Source: Sulfurovum sp.
GTDB lineage: Bacteria > Campylobacterota > Campylobacteria > Campylobacterales > Sulfurovaceae
NCBI GenBank assembly: GCA_003978375.1
Contig: QNZW01000214.1
Coordinates: 1-6,506 of the forward strand
Direction: 5' to 3'
DNA length: 6,506 nucleotides
In this document: piece after piece, positions 1 to 5,747 of the stretch
Position numbering within the stretch: position 1 is the first letter of the stretch
How the letters are laid out: each line of letters begins with the position of its first letter
The notes under the pieces: model-generated
What the model was told of the DNA's origin: nothing
The model's database searches: none
Seen by the model: the letters and a program-made list of their open reading frames with translations, nothing else
Position numbers and translations under genes: made by a program

Positions 1-859
1 CATTATGCCTGAAATAGATGGCTATGAAGTATGTAAAATACTTAAAAAAAACCCAAAAACAAGTGGTATACCTATTATTTTTCTTTCTGCACTCAATGAT
101 ATTGACAATAAAGTAACAGCTTTTGAAATAGGTGGTGTGGATTATATTACCAAACCTTTTAACACCTTAGAAGTCATTGCTAGAGTTAAAACACACTTAA
201 AGCTACACTATATGCTTGAAGAGATGAATGTACTTCTAAAAGAATCATTTCATGAAATCTATACCCCTTTAGGACTTATAAAAAGTTCTTTGTCTTTGCA
301 AACACTCTCTCAAGGTGATAACGAGCATCTTCAAAATATACGGGCTTCTGTGCAATCTTTACACTCTATTTATGAAGATCTTTATTATGCTATTAAAAAA
401 GAGGTGAGAGAGTATTCGCCTGAGTGGATTGATTTGGAGTATTTTTTAAAAAATAGAATCACACTCTTTCAAGCACAAATGGAATATAAAAAATTAACCT
501 ATTCTCTACATTCAGAAATAGACTCACCCATGATACATATCAACACAACTGAGCTTGAAAGACTTATAGACAATTTACTCTCAAATGCTCTTAAGTATGC
601 CAACAAAAATAGTGAGATCACTATAAAAATTATCCCTAAAAATGGCAAAATAAAATTAATCATTACAAATAAATCTAAAGCCATTGAAAATCCAAAAAAA
701 CTTTTTGATAAGCTTTATCGTGAAGACCACTCTGTAATGGGATTGGGAATTGGATTAAGCATTGTCAAAAAGATATGTGAAAAATATGACATAGATATAG
801 AGGTAGAGTCATGTGATCACCAAATAAGTTTTATACTTTCTTATAGGGAGAATAGATGA
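1..859 (+). CDS. Receiver-histidine kinase fusion protein, 5' end outside window
   Basis: This is a sensor-kinase-like protein that probably passes phosphate to the regulator encoded next to it. The frame is already open at the left edge (Ile codon at 2-4). The Met at 5 lies inside the receiver motif MPEIDGYE, which normally follows the phospho-accepting Asp by three residues, so it is not the start and that Asp lies outside the window. Counting from that Met, the receiver continues with the conserved Ser28 (PIIFLSAL) and Lys50 (YITKPF). A HisKA-like H-box follows (FHEIYTPL, candidate phospho-His83), then an N-box (residues 186-198, N190/N194), an F-box (LFDKLYRED, 233-241) and a G2 glycine loop (GLGIGLSIV, 246-254). 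The usual DxGxG G1 box is replaced by a TNKSKAI segment. No membrane segment, HAMP or PAS domain is visible, so the visible part is probably cytoplasmic. The stop overlaps the next start by ATGA. The family call is strong, but the signal is unknown. Confidence 0.9.
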   Translation, partial: IMPEIDGYEVCKILKKNPKTSGIPIIFLSALNDIDNKVTAFEIGGVDYITKPFNTLEVIARVKTHLKLHYMLEEMNVLLKESFHEIYTPLGLIKSSLSLQTLSQGDNEHLQNIRASVQSLHSIYEDLYYAIKKEVREYSPEWIDLEYFLKNRITLFQAQMEYKKLTYSLHSEIDSPMIHINTTELERLIDNLLSNALKYANKNSEITIKIIPKNGKIKLIITNKSKAIENPKKLFDKLYREDHSVMGLGIGLSIVKKICEKYDIDIEVESCDHQISFILSYRENR

Positions 860-1506
860 AAATTTTACTTTTAGAAGATGAAGAAGCATTATGTAAAAAC
901 ATAGAAACTTTTTTAGCCATTAAAGGCCATCAAATTGATAGCTATCAAGATGGTGGTGTTTTGTTAGATGAAGCAAATTTATTTGAATATGATTTTTTTA
1001 TCTTTGATATTAATGTACCAGATGTTGATGGATTTGAGCTTCTTACTTATATTAAAGACAAGGAGATTACCACACCTTTAATCTTTATTAGTGCTATGGT
1101 TGGCATGGAAGATATGACCAAAGCATTCACACTAGGATGTAGTGACTATCTTAAAAAACCTTTTGAACTTGAAGAGCTTGAGCTAAGGATTAAAAATGTA
1201 TACAATAGTTTTGCCAAACATGAACTTATCAATCTTCCCAATGAACTGATTTATGATTTTAATACCAAATCTGTCTACACTAAAAATAAAAAAATCGATT
1301 TATCAAAGATACAAAGTAAAATTCTCTATTTACTCATGAAGCATAATGGACAAGTCGTTAGTTTTGACACTATTTCTGACTATATTTACGAAGATGATTT
1401 TCGTGATACACATACGATTTCAAGTCATATTAGAGATATACGAAAAATTATTGGTTCTAAAGTCATTAAAAATGTAAGAGGTGTAGGCTATAAAATTATT
1501 CTTTAA
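856..1506 (+). CDS. OmpR/PhoB-family response regulator transcription factor
   Basis: This is a DNA-binding response regulator of 216 aa, the normal length for the OmpR family. The N-terminal receiver (about 1-118) has the acidic pocket E7/D8, phospho-acceptor Asp51 (FIFDINVPDVDGFE), Ser79 and Lys101 (LKKPF). The C-terminal winged helix (about 128-216) has the recognition-helix region HTISSHIRDIRKIIG and the closing wing VRGVGYKI, which is typical of the family. The start is supported by a good Shine-Dalgarno sequence, AGGGAG, at 845-850, five bases before the ATG. The ATG overlaps the kinase stop codon (ATGA), so the two are probably co-translated and form a cognate pair. Orphan symbols are not assigned because the sequence does not identify the regulon. 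No terminator is obvious after the stop codon. Confidence 0.95.
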   Translation: MKILLLEDEEALCKNIETFLAIKGHQIDSYQDGGVLLDEANLFEYDFFIFDINVPDVDGFELLTYIKDKEITTPLIFISAMVGMEDMTKAFTLGCSDYLKKPFELEELELRIKNVYNSFAKHELINLPNELIYDFNTKSVYTKNKKIDLSKIQSKILYLLMKHNGQVVSFDTISDYIYEDDFRDTHTISSHIRDIRKIIGSKVIKNVRGVGYKIIL

Positions 1507-1511
1507 ATCTA

Positions 1512-1546
1512 TTGTTGTCTTACCTTTTTTTGATATAATCAAATAA
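1512..1546 (+). promoter_or_regulatory. Predicted sigma-70 promoter for pdxJ-pdxA
   Basis: An extended -10 element, TGATATAAT, occupies 1531-1539: a perfect TATAAT preceded by TG and one base. A weak -35-like TTGTTG at 1512-1517 lies 16 bp upstream. Weak or absent -35 boxes are usual in Campylobacterota. Transcription would start near 1546, giving a leader of about 28 nt before pdxJ. It lies in the 67-nt gap after the response-regulator gene and suggests that pdxJ-pdxA is transcribed separately from the two-component pair. The call rests on consensus match only. Confidence 0.6.
1529..1543. repeat. Palindrome TTTGAT-ATA-ATCAAA across the pdxJ -10 element
   Basis: This is a perfect 6-bp inverted repeat with a 3-bp centre, lying on top of the predicted -10 box. 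The half-sites TTGAT/ATCAA equal those of the FNR consensus, but the spacer is 3 instead of 4. A run of six T (1547-1552) follows, yet the stem holds only one G-C pair, so it would be a poor terminator. It may be an operator or a chance product of AT-rich DNA. Confidence 0.4.
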
Positions 1547-1560
1547 TTTTTTACTCTATA

Positions 1561-1565
1561 AAGGA
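1561..1565 (+). promoter_or_regulatory. Ribosome binding site of pdxJ
   Basis: AAGGA lies eight bases before the ATG at 1574. This supports that codon as the start of pdxJ, as does the immediate LLGVNIDHIA motif typical of the PdxJ N-terminus. Confidence 0.75.
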
Positions 1566-1573
1566 TTTTTACC

Positions 1574-2353
1574 ATGCTATTAGGCGTTAATATTGATCAT
1601 ATTGCAGTACTTAGGGAAGCTAGAAAAGTAGCCGATCCTGACCCTTTGGATGCACTTGGTATATGTAAACGTGCTGGTGCAGATCAGATTACGATTCATT
1701 TACGTGAAGACAGACGCCATATGCAAGACAGTGATGCAGCACATATCATTGCACTCTCTTCTTTGCCTGTAAATCTTGAATGTGCTGCCTCAAAAGAGAT
1801 GATAAATATAGCGTGTTCACTGCGTCCTCATCGCGTGACACTCGTCCCTGAAAAACGTGAAGAGGTTACCACAGAAGGTGGACTTGCTGTTGTAGGAAAA
1901 GAGTCACATTTAAAAAAATTTATCAAAAAATTACAAGCAAAAGAGATAGAAGTTTCACTCTTTATTGACCCAACACTTGATGCACTTAAAGCTTCTGCTG
2001 ATTTAGGGGTAGAATGGATAGAGTTTCATACAGGAAAATATGCCAATATTTACGCTATGCTTTACAGTAATTTAAGTCAAACACATCACACCATACCCCA
2101 GCTTGATCTCTCTCGTACCACACTCAAACAAATGCTAGACGATGAACTTTGTAACTTACGTTTACTCTCTTGTGATGCGGTAGAACTTGGATTGGGTGTT
2201 GCTGCAGGACATGGACTCAATATGCAAAATGTAAAAGCCATTGCTGCCATAGAAACCATAGAAGAGTTAAATATCGGTCAAAGCATTATTGCACGTTCTA
2301 TTTATACAGGACTTGAACAAGCCATCACTGAGATGAAACAGCTACTCAAATGA
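1574..2353 (+). CDS. pdxJ: Pyridoxine 5'-phosphate synthase PdxJ
   Basis: PdxJ is a cytoplasmic TIM-barrel enzyme. It condenses 3-amino-2-oxopropyl phosphate with 1-deoxyxylulose 5-phosphate to form pyridoxine 5'-phosphate, the ring-closing step of the DXP-dependent vitamin B6 pathway. Family motifs run the full length: GVNIDHIAVLREAR (4-17), the HLREDRRH active-site segment (His42, Arg44, His49), NLECAAS with Glu69, PHRVTLVPEKREEVTTEGG (85-103) with Glu101, EFHTGKYA (150-157) and GLGVAAGHGLN with His213, matching known catalytic or phosphate-binding positions. At 259 aa it is longer than the enterobacterial enzyme (about 243 aa). The extra length sits after the HTGKYA motif (about residues 158-190), as is common in Campylobacterota. 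The stop overlaps the pdxA start by ATGA. Confidence 0.98.
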   Translation: MLLGVNIDHIAVLREARKVADPDPLDALGICKRAGADQITIHLREDRRHMQDSDAAHIIALSSLPVNLECAASKEMINIACSLRPHRVTLVPEKREEVTTEGGLAVVGKESHLKKFIKKLQAKEIEVSLFIDPTLDALKASADLGVEWIEFHTGKYANIYAMLYSNLSQTHHTIPQLDLSRTTLKQMLDDELCNLRLLSCDAVELGLGVAAGHGLNMQNVKAIAAIETIEELNIGQSIIARSIYTGLEQAITEMKQLLK

Positions 2354-3267
2354 AAAAAAAAGTAGCTATCTCTATAGGGGATTTAAATGGGATTGGTATT
2401 GAACTTGCCCTAAGAAATCATGAAACAATTTCCAAAAAAGTCACACCTATATATTGTATTGATACACATATGCTCAAACAAACGAGTACAAAACTTAATC
2501 TTGATATCCCAAAAGATTTTAAAACCATAGAAGAGATCGCACCTTATTTTGATATACAGCCAGGCATTGTCTCTAAAGAGAGTGGTGCTTATGCTTATGC
2601 CTCTTTTGAAAAAGCTGTTGAACTAGCAAAATTAGGTGAAGTAGATGCTGTCTGTACACTGCCTATACATAAAAAAGCATGGGAACTTGCTGGTGTTTCT
2701 TACAAAGGGCATACTGATGCACTAAGAGATTATTTTAAAGCTGATGCCATAATGATGTTGGGGTGCAAACAGATGTATGTTGCACTTTTTACAGAGCATA
2801 TTCCCCTAAAAGAGGTAGCTCAACACATCAAAGAAAAAGAGTTAACAACATTTTTACTTGATTTTTACAACGCAATCGAGCCTAATGCCACAGTGGCAGT
2901 ACTAGGGCTTAATCCTCATGCAGGAGATGACGGTGTCTTAGGAGATGAAGAAAAAATTATTCACAAAGCCATTGATAATGCCCATCAAATCTTGGGTAAA
3001 AAAATATTTACATATCCTTTAGTACCAGATGTTGCTTTTACCCCAAGGGTAAGAGCAAACTATACACACTATATTGCCATGTACCATGACCAAGGTTTAG
3101 CACCACTTAAGGCACTTTACTTTGATGAGGGTATCAATGTCTCTTTAAACCTGCCTATTCTTAGGACCTCTGTGGATCATGGTACAGCCTTTGACATAGC
3201 CTATAAAAATGCCAATCTAAATCATTTAAGCTACCTCAATGCAATTGACTACATTGTAAAATATTAA
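2350..3267 (+). CDS. pdxA: 4-hydroxythreonine-4-phosphate dehydrogenase PdxA
   Basis: PdxA is an NAD-dependent, metal-dependent cytoplasmic enzyme. It oxidises 4-phosphohydroxy-L-threonine to the unstable ketone that becomes the PdxJ substrate. The three metal-binding histidines are present: His150 in LFTEHIPL, His190 in GLNPHAGDDG and His246 in MYHDQGLAPLKAL. Also present are the N-terminal SIGDLNGIGIEL (8-19), GHTDALRDYF (120-129) and the C-terminal LRTSVDHGTAFDIA (271-284). Relative to the enterobacterial enzyme there are conservative changes (GDLNG for GDPAG, GHTD for GHTE, HAGDDG for HAGEGG). At 305 aa it is shorter than the E. coli protein (about 329 aa). The ATG overlaps the pdxJ stop and has no Shine-Dalgarno sequence of its own, so translation is probably coupled to pdxJ. 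Nine consecutive A at 2353-2361 form codons 2-4 and two adjacent bases. Confidence 0.97.
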   Translation: MKKKVAISIGDLNGIGIELALRNHETISKKVTPIYCIDTHMLKQTSTKLNLDIPKDFKTIEEIAPYFDIQPGIVSKESGAYAYASFEKAVELAKLGEVDAVCTLPIHKKAWELAGVSYKGHTDALRDYFKADAIMMLGCKQMYVALFTEHIPLKEVAQHIKEKELTTFLLDFYNAIEPNATVAVLGLNPHAGDDGVLGDEEKIIHKAIDNAHQILGKKIFTYPLVPDVAFTPRVRANYTHYIAMYHDQGLAPLKALYFDEGINVSLNLPILRTSVDHGTAFDIAYKNANLNHLSYLNAIDYIVKY

Positions 3268-3283
3268 AAAATATGCAGAAGCT

Positions 3284-3514
3284 TTAGCAGAAAAGTCCAC
3301 CCTCTTCTTCTCCAACTTCTTCACATGCTTCATTCATTGTATTGCATAAATACTCTTGACAAGGTTGGCATAAATAACGATAGTTTTGCATATCATAATG
3401 AATCGTATCACCCGTATGAAGTGTATCATAACATTCACCACATACATTGGTCACCCTTAAAAGTATCTCTTCTGTAGCAATTTGGGTAACAAAACAGTTA
3501 TTGCTCATTTTCAT
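3284..3514 (-). CDS. Small cysteine-rich protein with two CxxC knuckles, probable zinc binding
   Basis: This 76-aa protein belongs to no family I can name. It has two CxxC pairs, Cys25-x2-Cys28 (NVCGECYD) and Cys49-x2-Cys52 (YLCQPCQEYLC), separated by 20 residues. That layout is typical of a zinc ribbon or treble-clef-like fold. Further cysteines are at 57, 64 and the C-terminal residue 76, and the tail is acidic (EACEEVGEEEGG). There is no signal peptide or membrane segment, so it is probably cytoplasmic. The ATG at 3514 overlaps the stop of the TPR gene (ATGA) and no Shine-Dalgarno sequence is visible, so translation is probably coupled. The Met at residue 3 (3508) is an alternative start. 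Overlap with the TPR gene, the clear CxxC pattern and dense gene packing argue that it is real. DNA, RNA or protein binding, or redox activity, all remain possible. Confidence 0.75.
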   Translation of the reverse strand: MKMSNNCFVTQIATEEILLRVTNVCGECYDTLHTGDTIHYDMQNYRYLCQPCQEYLCNTMNEACEEVGEEEGGLFC

Positions 3515-4146
3515 TTTGAAAGCTTTGTTATCATTTTTTGTGCCTCTTCTAAACTATTATCCAGTGCATAGGCTTCTTTGTATTTTATTAAAGCTTCTTC
3601 ATTTCTTTCTAAATCATACAAGGTGTTGGCATAGTTAAAATAATGAGGTGCATATTCTGTATCTAGTTCAATAGCACGTTCATGATGTTTTATAGCATTG
3701 TCATCTTCTTTAAGTTTATGCAGTGTATTTGCCAAAGATGCATGGGCAAGGTCATTTTCTTCTTCTAAAGAAAGAAGATGCTCATAATGTTCTTTTGCCT
3801 CATTGTATGCTTCATTTTGTACACATACAAAGCCCATTTTTTGTAAAGCATCTTTATTGTCTTTTTCTATAATAAGTGCTGAACCCAAAGCCTTTTGTGC
3901 CTCTTCATAATCCTTTTTTTCGACAGCATCATCTGCCATTTGCAAAAGTTGTGTCATTCGTGTTGGTTCTATCGTTGGTGTAGAAAACACTTTGTCAGGA
4001 CGGTTTATCCCTCCTATTTGTTCATCTGCTACCTTTGCTTCAAAATCCACCCCACGTTTTGGATGATCTTCTGAAAAGAGTTGTCGAAAAAAAAGGTAAA
4101 ATACCACTGCAGTAATAATGAGAAGCAAAAGTTGAAATGTTGACAT
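3511..4146 (-). CDS. Membrane-anchored tetratricopeptide repeat protein
   Basis: This protein of 211 aa is probably a scaffold for protein-protein contacts. The frame stays open to 4212, but I chose the ATG at 4146 because GGAGA (4156-4152) lies five bases upstream and the protein then begins with a clean membrane anchor (FQLLLLIITAVVFYLFF, residues 4-20). A polar linker of about 40 residues follows, then four consecutive 34-residue TPR units at about 64-97, 98-131, 132-165 and 166-199. They show the usual Ala/Gly/Tyr positions, for example LANTLHKLKEDDNAIKHHERA and YANTLYDLERNEEALIKY. The side of the membrane holding the TPRs is uncertain: Arg/Lys residues right after the anchor (R21, K30, R31) favour the cytoplasm. 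It follows sppA after 78 nt and overlaps the small cysteine-rich gene. Anchored TPR proteins have many roles, so no specific function is assigned. Confidence 0.88.
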   Translation of the reverse strand: MSTFQLLLLIITAVVFYLFFRQLFSEDHPKRGVDFEAKVADEQIGGINRPDKVFSTPTIEPTRMTQLLQMADDAVEKKDYEEAQKALGSALIIEKDNKDALQKMGFVCVQNEAYNEAKEHYEHLLSLEEENDLAHASLANTLHKLKEDDNAIKHHERAIELDTEYAPHYFNYANTLYDLERNEEALIKYKEAYALDNSLEEAQKMITKLSK

Positions 4147-4164
4147 GGTTTTCTCCATAAATTT

Positions 4165-4199
4165 ATATGACATCATAGAATAATCTAACTTAAATCCAA
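4165..4199 (-). promoter_or_regulatory. Possible promoter for the TPR and cysteine-rich gene pair
   Basis: Read on the minus strand, the 78-nt gap between sppA and the TPR gene contains TATGAT (4177-4172), five of six matches to a -10 box. A weak TTGGAT (4199-4194) lies 16 bp upstream. Transcription would begin near 4165, just ahead of the Shine-Dalgarno sequence GGAGA at 4156-4152. The DNA is AT-rich, so a chance match is quite possible. Read-through from sppA could also supply the transcript. Confidence 0.35.
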
Positions 4200-4224
4200 A
4201 GAAAAGTAGCACAAGCGTTTCATA

Positions 4225-5163
4225 CTATTTTAATTTAGCTGTTGTGATATCACCTACATTGAGATGCATATCTATTTTGCCTCCTAAAAGACCCATTGGA
4301 TCTTTTGGCATTACATCAACAAAAGCAATTTCTTGGTTTTCGTTTTTTTCTATATGTTGTTTAAGTCTATTAAGCACCATAATTTTATCGACAAGTATAC
4401 CTTGTATAGTGCTATCATTAGCTACATAAATTTTACCTTCAGTAAAAGGCAAAAGCCTTTGCAGACTTAATGCTCTATTACTAGCTACTGCATTGATAAA
4501 GTTATGATAAGTTGGCATAAGTAGCTGTTTTTTCATATATGTTTTTTCTTTTTCTCCTAATTTTTTAAAAAAAGAGATAGGTTTTTTAAACTCTCCTGCA
4601 CTTAAGTCATCTTCTTCTATGCCCAGTTTTTTGGCAAGTTCTCCTAGATTATAATGAGGCATAATGACGCCTATTGATCCTACAATGGCATTTTTATTGG
4701 CATAAAGTGGCTTAATAGCAGAAGCTATGTAGTACCCACCACTAGCCGCCATGCCTTGTACATACATCGTAATATGTTTATTTTTTGTATAGTCTTTAAG
4801 ATATTCACTCAATTCTTCAGAAGCTGTAGGAGAGCCTCCAGGAGAGTTCATAATAAAAAGTACCTCTTTATACTCTTCATTTTTTTTAACATCATCTAAA
4901 CTTTTTATCACTTTATTAACATATTCTTGTGTCACTTCTTGATTAAAATCTACAACAGCTACTTTTGCTCCTAGTGGTACACCCTCACCTAAAATACCAT
5001 ACGAATTAGCCACAGCTATTATAATACCTATTTCTGCAACAAAGGCAAGTAAAAACATCAATGTTTTAAGCTTTGCTGTTTTGAGTTCCCACCCTGCTTT
5101 TTTCTTTTCTAAAACATCTTTATCTTCTTTGGGAGTAACTATTTTATTCCATATCTCCATCAT
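4225..5163 (-). CDS. sppA: Signal peptide peptidase SppA, short form
   Basis: SppA is a membrane-bound serine protease of the S49 (ClpP-like) family that degrades cleaved signal peptides and other membrane-associated peptides. This 312-aa protein is the short single-domain form, as in Bacillus, not the long tandem form of E. coli. A polar N-terminus (1-33) precedes one membrane helix (about 34-53). The catalytic domain carries VLFIMNSPGGSP (101-112), the nucleophile Ser141 in GMAASGGYYIA, GSIGVIMPHYN (162-172) and the general base Lys193 in SAGEFK. The Ser-Lys distance of 52 residues equals that of the B. subtilis dyad (S147/K199). The domain should face the periplasm. AAGGA eight bases before the ATG at 5163 supports the start; a second ATG follows at once. 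The gene starts 11 nt after the PqiC-like gene, so the two are probably co-transcribed. Confidence 0.95.
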   Translation of the reverse strand: MMEIWNKIVTPKEDKDVLEKKKAGWELKTAKLKTLMFLLAFVAEIGIIIAVANSYGILGEGVPLGAKVAVVDFNQEVTQEYVNKVIKSLDDVKKNEEYKEVLFIMNSPGGSPTASEELSEYLKDYTKNKHITMYVQGMAASGGYYIASAIKPLYANKNAIVGSIGVIMPHYNLGELAKKLGIEEDDLSAGEFKKPISFFKKLGEKEKTYMKKQLLMPTYHNFINAVASNRALSLQRLLPFTEGKIYVANDSTIQGILVDKIMVLNRLKQHIEKNENQEIAFVDVMPKDPMGLLGGKIDMHLNVGDITTAKLK

Positions 5164-5174
5164 TTACTGTATCC

Positions 5175-5747
5175 TTAAAATCTTTTTATACCCAATGCTA
5201 CAGCTTCTTCAAACTCCATAAAAGCCTTATTCATGGCAAAAACTACACTACGTATATCACTTTTTGTATCCACTCGCGTACTAAATAATCTGGCTTTTTT
5301 TCTTCTTGTCTTCATATTTTCAAGATTCCAGGTGGCTTCAAGATAGACACTATCACCTTGCGCTATAAAACGTGTGATTTGAACCGATACTTTAATGTTG
5401 GGTTGTTTATCTATACCCCAAGGATAAGGATAAACATTGGGTTGATTAAACTTTTTTTGCAAAAATTCTATGAGTCTGTTGGTTAAGCCTGTATCCAAAT
5501 CTTCTCCCCAACGTGCATTTCCAAGTAGTGTTATCTCATTGCTTGACTTCGCAATAGCAATATCTCTTTTATACAAATAAGCTGGTACACTTATTTTCGC
5601 TACGCCTATGACCTTGTTTCTCATAATGTATGTCTGTGAAGGGATAGATGCTACAGAGAGTATATAATAACTACTCGAAGTCGAAAAACAACCATGCAGT
5701 CCAAAAAGTATCATCATAAGTAAAAGGTTTTTTAATCTGTTCATCAT
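5175..5747 (-). CDS. PqiC/YmbA-type ABC transport auxiliary lipoprotein
   Basis: This is a probable outer-membrane lipoprotein that works with MCE-domain proteins in moving lipids between the membranes. The 190-aa protein starts with a lipoprotein signal peptide: MNRLK, a hydrophobic stretch, then the lipobox LHGC with lipidated Cys20. Residue +2 is Phe, not Asp, which favours sorting to the outer membrane. The mature part shows the family pattern: SSYYILS (25-31), VIGVAKISVPAYLYKRDIAI (46-65), NARWGEDLDTGLTNRLIEFL (77-96), the VYPYPW segment (105-110), then IKVSVQITRF and the C-terminal helix (about 164-185). The start is either 5747 or the adjacent ATG at 5744. GGAG at 5755-5752 is better spaced for the second (7 nt). 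Both overlap the upstream MCE gene stop. The family call rests on motif memory without a database search. Confidence 0.85.
   Translation of the reverse strand: MMNRLKNLLLMMILFGLHGCFSTSSSYYILSVASIPSQTYIMRNKVIGVAKISVPAYLYKRDIAIAKSSNEITLLGNARWGEDLDTGLTNRLIEFLQKKFNQPNVYPYPWGIDKQPNIKVSVQITRFIAQGDSVYLEATWNLENMKTRRKKARLFSTRVDTKSDIRSVVFAMNKAFMEFEEAVALGIKRF

Noticed and set aside
5..7. ATG at 5 as the start of the kinase
   Set aside because: It is the Met of the receiver motif just after the phospho-accepting Asp. The real start is upstream of the window.
499..684. Minus-strand open frame antisense to the kinase gene
   Set aside because: It lies wholly within a well-supported gene, has low-complexity hydrophobic content typical of AT-rich antisense reading, and shows no family motif.
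3274..3289. Inverted repeat TGCAGAAG/CTTTAGCA as a bidirectional terminator between the converging genes
   Set aside because: The arms contain a mismatch and a G-T pair, there is no loop between them, and no T run follows on either strand.
3447..3638. Plus-strand 63-codon open frame over the cysteine-rich/TPR gene junction
   Set aside because: It crosses two coding regions on the other strand, has no ribosome binding site that I can see, and no recognisable motif.
4147..4212. N-terminal extension of the TPR protein to an ATG at 4212
   Set aside because: The extension would add 22 residues before the membrane anchor, while the ATG at 4146 has a well-placed GGAGA and gives a standard anchor. 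The extension region probably carries the promoter.
4244..4253. Perfect palindrome GTGATATCAC as an operator
   Set aside because: It lies in the last codons of sppA, away from any promoter, and is short enough to be chance.
4244..4429. Plus-strand 61-codon open frame opposite the end of sppA
   Set aside because: It is antisense to conserved sppA sequence and shows no domain or start signal.
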